DNA from: Anaerolineales bacterium UBA3940 | Lineage (GTDB): Bacteria > Chloroflexota > Anaerolineae > Aggregatilineales > UBA3940 | Length of the DNA stretch: 10,923 nucleotides | Direction of reading: 5' to 3' | NCBI GenBank assembly: GCA_002385675.1 | Contig: DGDY01000262.1 | Span: 1,038-11,960 of the forward strand | Part shown: positions 1 to 5,043 of the stretch, piece by piece | Position numbering within the stretch: the first letter of the stretch is position 1 | How the letters are laid out: every line of letters begins with the position of its first letter | Notes under the pieces: model-generated | What the model was told of the DNA's origin: nothing | The model's input: only the letters and a program-made list of their open reading frames with translations | Databases searched by the model: none | Made by a program: the position numbers and the translations under genes

Positions 1-133
1 GCAGCCAACTGCACACTGAGCGGTGACTTCGTCACTGCGAGGTTGGGTGGGGGCCAGCGGCAGCCTACGACTATGGTTTGCCGCAGGGTGAAGGGGCGGC
101 TGATTGAAACATCTCTCAGAGAGGGGGACGGGC
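1..133. other. Non-coding leader with repeat remnants upstream of the SDR gene
   Basis: No convincing gene is visible before 134. Positions 20-38 can form an 8-bp stem (one G-T pair) around a TTC loop. Positions 39-65 closely match 1295-1323, a repeat downstream of the same gene (see the separate entry). Positions 81-99 resemble 9030-9055, the tail of another repeat copy, with small gaps. This stretch is therefore mostly decayed intergenic repeat. I found no clear -35/-10 pair for the SDR gene here, so its promoter may lie before the window or be non-canonical. Confidence 0.5.
39..65 (+). repeat. Partial copy of GC-rich intergenic repeat (GAGGTTGGGTGGGGG)
   Basis: The bases GAGGTTGGGTGGGGG followed by CCAGCGGCAGCC match 1295-1323 at 27 of 29 aligned positions (one 2-base gap, one substitution by eye). 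The copy near 1295 follows a perfect palindrome, whereas here that arm is absent, so this is a truncated or decayed copy. It flanks the same gene as the fuller copy, in the same orientation, so the two bracket the SDR gene as imperfect direct repeats. Confidence 0.6.
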
Positions 134-1111
134 ATGAAGCTACTCATTCTCGGCGGCACGCAGTTCGTCGGGCGGCACATCGTGGAAGCGGCGCTCGCCG
201 CCGGGCATGAGGTGTCACTCTTTCACCGGGGGCAGACCAACCCCGACCTCTTCCCGGAGGCCGAGCACCTCTACGGCGACCGCGAAGCCGACCTGTCCCC
301 TCTCGCCGACCGCCGCTGGGACGCGGTGATCGACACGAGCGGCTACACGCCCGGCCCGGTGCGCCGCTCGGCGGAGGCGCTGAAAGGGCGGGTGGGGCAG
401 TATGTCTTTATCTCGACCGTGTCCGTCTATGACGACCCGCCGTCCGGCGCGGATGAGTCCGCCCCGCTTCAGCGCATCGACCCTGCCGAGGCGAGCACCA
501 GCGACTCGTACGGCGGGCTCAAGGTGCTGTGCGAGGAGGTCGTGCAGGATATCTATCCACGGGATCATCTCATCATCCGCCCCGGCATCGTTGCCGGGCC
601 GCACGACCCGACGGATCGCTTCACGTACTGGGTGCGGCGCATCCACCAGAGCGGCGAAGTGCTCGCCCCGGAGCGGCGCGATCAGCCCGTGCAGGTGATT
701 GACGCGCGCGACCTCGCCGCGTGGCTCGTCCGCCTCATCGAGCGCGGGGAGACGGGCGTCTTCAACGCGACCGGCCCGGCAGAGCCGCTCACGCTCGAAG
801 AGATGCTCACGGCGATCAAGCGGGGGCTGCGCACCGAGGCAACCCTCACCTGGGTAGATGCCGAGTTTCTAACCCGCCACGGCGTGAGCATGGGCGAGCT
901 GCCGTTCTGGACGCTCGGCCAGGTGTGGGGCGCGTTCCAGATCGACAGCAGCCGGGCGCAGGCGCATGGCCTGACGTACCGCCCGCTCGCGGAAACCGCC
1001 CGCGATACGCTCGCCTGGGTGCTTGAGCGCCCGCCAACCCACAAGTGGCGGGCGGGCCTGCGCGACGATCAGCACGCCGAACTGCTCTCGCTGTGGCACG
1101 CGCGGGGGTAG
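134..1111 (+). CDS. CSP41-like SDR-superfamily NAD(P)-dependent epimerase/dehydratase
   Basis: The 325-residue product is a Rossmann-fold protein of the extended or atypical SDR class, probably cytosolic and acting on a nucleotide-sugar-like or other small substrate that I cannot name. The N-terminal strand carries GGTQFVG (residues 7-13), with Gln where classic SDRs have the middle Gly; the related CSP41-like group has a similar GGTRFIG form. A YGGLK at 126-130 fits the catalytic YxxxK, after a Ser-rich strand (ISTVSVYD, 93-100). GPHDPTDRFTYWVRR (155-169) and QVIDARDLAAW (187-197) match the usual C-terminal substrate-domain pattern. I chose ATG 134 because AGAGGGGG lies 6-8 bases upstream and the protein then begins directly with the first beta strand. 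A TTG at 104 in the same frame would add ten unlikely residues. It stands alone on this strand and converges with the GNAT-like gene. The family is sure; the substrate is unknown. Confidence 0.87.
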   Translation: MKLLILGGTQFVGRHIVEAALAAGHEVSLFHRGQTNPDLFPEAEHLYGDREADLSPLADRRWDAVIDTSGYTPGPVRRSAEALKGRVGQYVFISTVSVYDDPPSGADESAPLQRIDPAEASTSDSYGGLKVLCEEVVQDIYPRDHLIIRPGIVAGPHDPTDRFTYWVRRIHQSGEVLAPERRDQPVQVIDARDLAAWLVRLIERGETGVFNATGPAEPLTLEEMLTAIKRGLRTEATLTWVDAEFLTRHGVSMGELPFWTLGQVWGAFQIDSSRAQAHGLTYRPLAETARDTLAWVLERPPTHKWRAGLRDDQHAELLSLWHARG

Positions 1112-1258
1112 GGTTGCCTAAAGCCCAGCCCTATGTCTGTCAACTTAATGGTGGCCAATTGTAGGCGTCCGTGAAGGGAATGCCGTCGCTGGTGGGCTGG
1201 CGATACGACGCTTTTGCCGAGCTGGTTGCGATTGGCTAACGTCGAACCTCCTCCTGTC

Positions 1259-1323
1259 CCGCAGCCTGCGGTCCTGCCTCCCCCTTGCAAGGGGGAGGTT
1301 GGGTGGGGGGTCCAGCAGCAGCC
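1259..1323 (+). repeat. Palindromic intergenic repeat, type with TTGCAA centre
   Basis: Arms CCTCCCCC (1277-1284) and GGGGGAGG (1291-1298) around TTGCAA make a perfect 22-base palindrome. It is preceded by CCGCAG-C-CTGCGG (1259-1271) and followed by TTGGGTGGGGGG and CCAGCAGCAGCC (to 1323). The tail recurs at 39-65. Short elements with a CCCTTGCAAGGG core are common between genes of many GC-rich bacteria; that comparison is from memory. Function is unknown: it could be a REP-like non-autonomous element or a structured RNA end. Confidence 0.75.
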
Positions 1324-1390
1324 GACACACACGGATCCTCGCACGGCGAAGGGGCTGAGCTCATCACTGTACCTTTACAAAACCGTCGTG

Positions 1391-1470
1391 TCCCCATCAC
1401 CGGTAGGGGGAGCCGCGAATAAACTTCGCGGCTCCCCGCTCGTAGCGAGCGGCGTCGAAGGGGGTGCGAG
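1391..1470 (+). repeat. Modular palindromic repeat with two strong hairpins
   Basis: TCCCC and AGGGGGA (1391-1411) form a first short pairing. GGGGAGCCGCGAA (1407-1419) pairs perfectly with 1425-1437 across a TAAAC loop, a 13-bp stem. CCGCTCG (1436-1442) pairs with CGAGCGG (1446-1452) across TAG. The unit ends with GTCGAAGGGGGTGCGAG. The order AGGGGGA, variable hairpin, GTCGAAGGGG is shared with 9005-9057. Lying between converging genes, it may also stop transcription in both directions, although no U-tract follows on either strand. Confidence 0.7.
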
Positions 1471-1532
1471 GTCAGCCGCAACACCCCTGTCAGCACTTCT
1501 CGCTCGCTTAACTTGACAGCTATGAGGCCCGC

Positions 1533-2660
1533 CTACAACTCCCGCGCGTACACCCGGTGCCGCTTGTAGAAGTTCAGCGGCACCAGCGACTCCAGGTCCG
1601 ACAGCATGGGGACGTTCGTTTCCTGCACCTGCACGAGGTCCGCGTACTGGAAGCGCGAGTCGATCAGCGTCTTTGCCATCTCATCGTAGAGCACGGCGTT
1701 GGCCCCGGTGCCCTGATATTGCGGCAGGATCGCGTTGCCGTTGATGTTGAGCCACTTGGTGCGCCGTTTCTCCCAGAGCAGCCACGCCCAGCCGACCGGC
1801 CAGATGCGCCCCTTCGCACGCTGGATTCCCGCTGAAATGTCGGGGAAGGCAAACTGGAAGCCGATGATCGTGTCGTCCTTGAAGATCAGCTTCATGAGCG
1901 GCGGGTCGGCGATGGCAAGCATCCGGTCGATCACCGCCTTCATGTCGTCATCAGAGATCGGCGTGTAGGCCCACACCGGGGCGAAGGCGCTGTTGTAGGC
2001 CTTCTGGATTTGATCGGCGTAGGCGAGCAGTTCGGCCTTTGTGCGGAAGGTCGGCACGTGGAAGCCGCGCCGCTCGCGGATTTTTTCGGCAATACGGCGC
2101 ACCCGCTCCGGGTAGACGACGTCCTTGCGATCCACAAACAGCGAGAGGTAGTCGATCACCTTCTCCATCCGCCCGACTTCCTCCCACTGCCGCACGTAGT
2201 ACGGCGGGTTGTAGGGGATGCCCATCGCAGGGCGGTGCTCGAAGCCGTCCACGAGCAGGCCGTGCCCCTCGGCGGTCAGGAAGCCCTTCGGCCCGAGCAG
2301 GCGCGTCAGGCCGCGCTCGCGTGCCCAGTTCTCTGCCGCTTCGAACAGCATCCGCGCCACGCGGTCGTCGTCGATGGCCTCGTACAGGTACAGCAGGGCG
2401 TCTGCCGTGCCGCGATACTCGTTGTGCGGGCGGTGGTCCATCACCGCGACGCGCCCGACCGGCTTGCCGGTCTCATCGCGCACGAGGAAGAAAGCCGCCG
2501 TCGAATGCTTGTAGAAGACGTAGTCCGGCGAGAAGCGTGCCCGCTCGCCCGGCATCAGCGGGGGGACCCACTGCGGGATCCCCCGGTAAATGTCAAACGG
2601 CAGGTTGAGGAAGGCGTTGATGTCTTTCTTGTTCGTGATCTCTACACGCTGAAGCTGCAT
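1533..2660 (-). CDS. Two-part GNAT-like N-acyltransferase of unknown substrate
   Basis: The 375-residue soluble protein has the layout of a large GNAT-like family in which the acyl-CoA fold appears twice. The N-terminal half has the typical INAFLNLPFDIYRG and WVPPLMPGE opening (14-39) and a GKPVGRVAVMDHRPH strand-turn (65-79), followed by a helix ending at RERGLTRLLGP (114-124). The C-terminal half contains QYQGTG (314-319), which fits the acyl-CoA-binding Q/R-x-x-G-x-G/A motif, then ETNVPMLSDLESL (347-359). No catalytic residue or substrate can be assigned. ATG 2660 has only a weak AGAGA about 7 bases upstream. It is the last gene of an apparent operon, 23 bases after the universal stress protein. 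Family members are often labelled simply as hypothetical or N-acetyltransferase. The fold assignment is fairly safe; the reaction is unknown. Confidence 0.8.
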   Translation of the reverse strand: MQLQRVEITNKKDINAFLNLPFDIYRGIPQWVPPLMPGERARFSPDYVFYKHSTAAFFLVRDETGKPVGRVAVMDHRPHNEYRGTADALLYLYEAIDDDRVARMLFEAAENWARERGLTRLLGPKGFLTAEGHGLLVDGFEHRPAMGIPYNPPYYVRQWEEVGRMEKVIDYLSLFVDRKDVVYPERVRRIAEKIRERRGFHVPTFRTKAELLAYADQIQKAYNSAFAPVWAYTPISDDDMKAVIDRMLAIADPPLMKLIFKDDTIIGFQFAFPDISAGIQRAKGRIWPVGWAWLLWEKRRTKWLNINGNAILPQYQGTGANAVLYDEMAKTLIDSRFQYADLVQVQETNVPMLSDLESLVPLNFYKRHRVYAREL

Positions 2661-2683
2661 GGCATTCTCTAATGGCTATATCG

Positions 2684-3124
2684 CTAGGGGAGTTCAATTC
2701 CGGGGATCCAAACCTCAGTGCCGGTCTTGTCGACGATGCGGCGGGCCAGCTTCTTCACCTGCTCCAGTTCGAAGCGGCTCCGGTCGTTGGCGGGCCGGCC
2801 CAGCACCACGAGCGTGATGCCCTCTTCTGTGACTGTCTTGATCAACTCTTCGATGAAGTTCCCGTGCCTGACGATGGCGGTCGCCTGCTTGCCCTGCTGC
2901 TCGGCCCGTTCGACGGCCATCGCCAGCAGGAACTCGCCCATCTTGTCGATCTCCTCCTCGACGATGTCGGACCGCAGCGCGTATGCTGCGTGCACCAGAA
3001 ATTCAATATCCACGACGTAAAAGAAGATCAGTTCGTCGTTCTGGTCTATGGCCCGGCGTATGGCTGCCTCCTGGGTTTCGATGGCGGCCTCGCCGCCCCG
3101 CGTGGCGCATAGTATCTTGCCCAT
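2684..3124 (-). CDS. Universal stress protein (UspA-like)
   Basis: The 146-residue length is typical for one UspA domain. It opens with MGKILCATRGGEAA, followed by a helix and the strand ELIFFYVVDIEFL (31-43); the C-terminal half has LVVLGRPANDRSRFELEQVKKLARRI (105-130) and ends TEVWIPG (136-142). ATP-binding members carry G-2x-G-9x-G(S/T); here only the first Gly (109) is present, so this looks like a member that does not bind ATP in the standard way. ATG 3124 is preferred over longer in-frame starts, which would overlap the permease by up to 68 bases. AGAGGAG (3136-3142) lies 11 bases upstream, rather far, but GAGG can pair with CCTC (3128-3131), which shortens the distance or masks the site. 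It sits 19 bases after the permease stop, so it is probably co-transcribed with and partnered to that transporter (inference). Confidence 0.88.
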   Translation of the reverse strand: MGKILCATRGGEAAIETQEAAIRRAIDQNDELIFFYVVDIEFLVHAAYALRSDIVEEEIDKMGEFLLAMAVERAEQQGKQATAIVRHGNFIEELIKTVTEEGITLVVLGRPANDRSRFELEQVKKLARRIVDKTGTEVWIPGIELP

Positions 3125-3143
3125 TCCGAGGTTTGCTCCTCTT

Positions 3144-4898
3144 TTAGAAGAAGTGAATGAACAGCCAGATCGTGCCCAGCGTCGTCGTGACGAGCACAGA
3201 AGGCAGCCCAATCGCCAGGAAACGCTTGAACGTGATCGGGTAGCCCGCGCGGTCCGAGATGCCCGCCGTCACCAGGTTGGCCGATGCGCCGATCAGCGTG
3301 GTATTGCCGCCCATCGCCGCGCCGACCGCCAGCGCGTAGAACAGCATGTTGTTGCCCGCGCCGGGGATGATCGCGCTCAGGTGGGCCACGACGGGCAGCA
3401 TCGCCGCCGTGAACGGCACGTTGTCCACGATGCCGGAGATGATCGCGGCCAGCCACACCACGGCCAGCATTGCCAGCGGCAGATTCCCGGCGACAAGCCG
3501 CCCGATAGCGCCCGCCGTCAGCGAGATCAGCCCGACCTCCTCCACCGCGCCGATCACGATGAACAGGCCGATGAAGAATATCAGCGTGGTCCAGTCTACC
3601 ACACCCATCATCTGCTCGATATCCGGGTGTACCCACAGCAGCATCACCACCGCGCCGATAATCGCCGCGATGGCGGGCGGCAGGTGAAGCGGCTCCCCGA
3701 AGATGAACAGCAGCAGCAGGCCGCCAAAGACGATACCGGCTTTCTTCAGCTTATCTATATCCTGAATTTCTGCATTATGCTTCAGGCGTGCCAGCAGCGC
3801 GGGGGACAGCCCGGCGCTGTGCTGCATGTACTGCTTCCGGTAGCGCAGCAGTGTATAGCCGAACAGCCCCAGCAGTGCGAGCACCACGCCCGGCGTCAGG
3901 TGGACGAGGAAGTCGTTGAAGCTGAACCCGGCATACGAGCCGATCAGGATGTTGGTCGGCTCGCCGACCAGCGTCGCCAGCCCGCCGACGTTCGAGGCGA
4001 GCACCTGCGGGATCAGCAGCGCCAGCGGGTTGATGCCGACCGCCAGCGCGATCTGCAGGGAGATCGGCGCCATGAGCAACATCGTCGTGACGTTGTCGAG
4101 CATCGCAGACGTGATCGCGGTGACACTCATCAGGATGAGGCTGAGCAGCCACACGTGCCCGCGTGAGAGCCGGTACGCCTGGTACGCCAGCCACTGGAAG
4201 ATGCCGGTCTCCTCGATCACGCCGATGACGATCATCATGCCCATCAGCAGGAAGATCACGTCGAAGTCGACGAACTCCAGCGCGTGCTCGAAGTCGAACA
4301 CGTAGAGATTGTCGTTGATGCCGCCCCCGACGAGGCTGACCGTGAAGATGATCGCCACGGCCAGCAGCGCCGCCAGCGTCTTGTGCAGGCGCTCGGTCGC
4401 GATGAGCACCAGCATCAGCACGAAGGTCGCCGTCGTCGCCCAGAAGCTGATCCCCAGCCGCCGCGCGAGCACGATGTCATCGAGCACCAGCGTGCCCTCG
4501 GCCTGTAGCTCGGCCATGTCGGGGCGCTCCAGCTTAATGTGCTGGCCCGCGAAGTGCAGCCGGTTGACCTCCAGATACAGGTTGTGCGGCTCCACGCTGT
4601 CTGGAAGCAGCAGCAGGAAGCTCCCGTCCGGCTGTGTCTCGGTTTCGTCGGTCGGCTCTGCACCCTCTTCAAGCGTCAGTCTGACGGTGGCCTCCGATAC
4701 CGGCGTCCCCTGCTCGTCGACCACCCGGCCTGCGATGGCGTGGTGGCTGTCGTTTTCGCCTTCCTGAGCGTGGGCGGGGGGCGCCGCATCGAAGCGGGCG
4801 ATGGTCCACATCGCAATAATAGCCAGCAGGCACAGCCAGGGGATCAGTCGCTTAATCCCTCTGCGCGTGGCAGAAGCCTGAACTTTCGTATGGTCCAT
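3144..4898 (-). CDS. ArsB/NhaD-type (ion transporter superfamily) permease with secreted N-terminal domain
   Basis: The 584-residue membrane protein has three parts. Residues 1-45 are a signal peptide: Arg/Lys-rich start, hydrophobic LIPWLCLLAIIAMW, and an AHA-Q cleavage-like site. Residues about 54-145 form a carboxypeptidase-regulatory-like (transthyretin-type) domain, recognisable from IAGRVVDEQGTPVSEATVRL and the PDGSFLL turn. From about 150 to the end there are some 11-12 membrane segments of the ArsB/NhaD permease fold. The fold's two pseudo-symmetric halves show as DNVTT (from 268) with GEPTN (312-316), and DNVPF (from 492) with GGNTT and SAN (530-541). The probable role is cation/proton or anion exchange; the ion cannot be decided. 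ATG 4898 is preceded by GAAAGG at 6 bases, better than a TTG at 4925. It leads an apparent operon with the stress protein and GNAT-like genes. Fusion to a carboxypeptidase-regulatory-like domain is unusual in this family. Confidence 0.87.
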   Translation of the reverse strand: MDHTKVQASATRRGIKRLIPWLCLLAIIAMWTIARFDAAPPAHAQEGENDSHHAIAGRVVDEQGTPVSEATVRLTLEEGAEPTDETETQPDGSFLLLLPDSVEPHNLYLEVNRLHFAGQHIKLERPDMAELQAEGTLVLDDIVLARRLGISFWATTATFVLMLVLIATERLHKTLAALLAVAIIFTVSLVGGGINDNLYVFDFEHALEFVDFDVIFLLMGMMIVIGVIEETGIFQWLAYQAYRLSRGHVWLLSLILMSVTAITSAMLDNVTTMLLMAPISLQIALAVGINPLALLIPQVLASNVGGLATLVGEPTNILIGSYAGFSFNDFLVHLTPGVVLALLGLFGYTLLRYRKQYMQHSAGLSPALLARLKHNAEIQDIDKLKKAGIVFGGLLLLFIFGEPLHLPPAIAAIIGAVVMLLWVHPDIEQMMGVVDWTTLIFFIGLFIVIGAVEEVGLISLTAGAIGRLVAGNLPLAMLAVVWLAAIISGIVDNVPFTAAMLPVVAHLSAIIPGAGNNMLFYALAVGAAMGGNTTLIGASANLVTAGISDRAGYPITFKRFLAIGLPSVLVTTTLGTIWLFIHFF

Positions 4899-4988
4899 AG
4901 ATGACCTTTCTATGGCGCAAAGCAACGGGACGAGCGAGGCAGAGGAGTGCGTGGTGAAGACAACACGTCGCGGTGCCTGCGGCGAGCG

Positions 4989-5018
4989 ATTTTATCTCCC
5001 CTGCGGGGTGCATGACAA
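4989..5018 (-). promoter_or_regulatory. Putative sigma70 promoter of the permease operon
   Basis: On the minus strand TTGTCA (5013-5018) and TAAAAT (4989-4994) each match the sigma70 consensus at 5 of 6 bases, with an 18-base spacer. The spacer contains the dyad CCCC-GCA-GGGG (4998-5008), which could be an operator. Transcription would start near 4982, leaving a leader of roughly 80 bases before ATG 4898. The position, between the peptidoglycan synthase stop and the permease, is right. The evidence is pattern only, and GC-rich genomes give chance matches. Confidence 0.45.
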
Positions 5019-5042
5019 GCCAGCGTGCGCCGGTTCGCTGGC
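5019..5042 (-). terminator. Possible terminator hairpin after the peptidoglycan synthase gene
   Basis: GCCAGCG (5019-5025) pairs with CGCTGGC (5036-5042), a 7-bp stem with a 10-base loop, starting one base past the TAG stop of the upstream minus-strand gene. On that strand it is followed by TTGTCAT rather than a real U-run, so it would be a weak intrinsic terminator. It also abuts the -35 box of the next operon. Confidence 0.35.
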
Positions 5043-5043
5043 C

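Larger units (their letters stand above)
1112..1532. other. Convergent intergenic region filled with palindromic repeats
   Basis: This 421-base gap separates two converging genes. I see no credible gene: open frames here translate the repeats into low-complexity Pro/Gly/Arg peptides. It holds a 22-base perfect palindrome (1277-1298), a repeat tail (1299-1323), a 13-bp stem hairpin (1407-1437) and an adjoining 7-bp stem hairpin (1436-1452), each listed separately. A 12-base near-perfect inverted pair (1137-1148 and 1508-1519, one mismatch) brackets the block. Bases 1149-1258 show no recognisable element. The hairpins lack U-runs on either strand but may still act as a shared transcription barrier. 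Confidence 0.7.

Noticed and set aside
1069..1344. Open frame on the minus strand encoding a Pro/Gly/Ser peptide (PHPTSPLQGGG style)
   Set aside because: It translates the palindromic repeat, overlaps the end of the SDR gene and has no family pattern. Such peptides are a known artefact of this repeat type.
1407..1437. Classical intrinsic terminator
   Set aside because: The stem is strong, but no U-run follows on either strand; it is kept as a repeat hairpin with only a possible termination role.
1391..1470. CRISPR-like or riboswitch-like structure in the repeat block
   Set aside because: There are no regularly spaced identical repeats, and the block lies between two gene ends rather than upstream of a gene, so neither fits.
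2010..2672. Plus-strand open frame opposite the GNAT-like gene
   Set aside because: Antisense shadow: no family motifs, and the minus-strand protein has a recognisable family pattern over its full length.
3125..3211. Longer universal stress protein overlapping the permease end
   Set aside because: The added residues (Arg/Ser/Cys-rich) are the shadow of the permease C-terminus, and the family begins at MGKILCATRGG.
3048..4166. Long plus-strand open frame opposite the permease
   Set aside because: The translation is rich in Arg, Gln, His and Asp with no domain pattern, as expected for the antisense of a GC-rich membrane protein gene; the minus-strand frame is clearly real.
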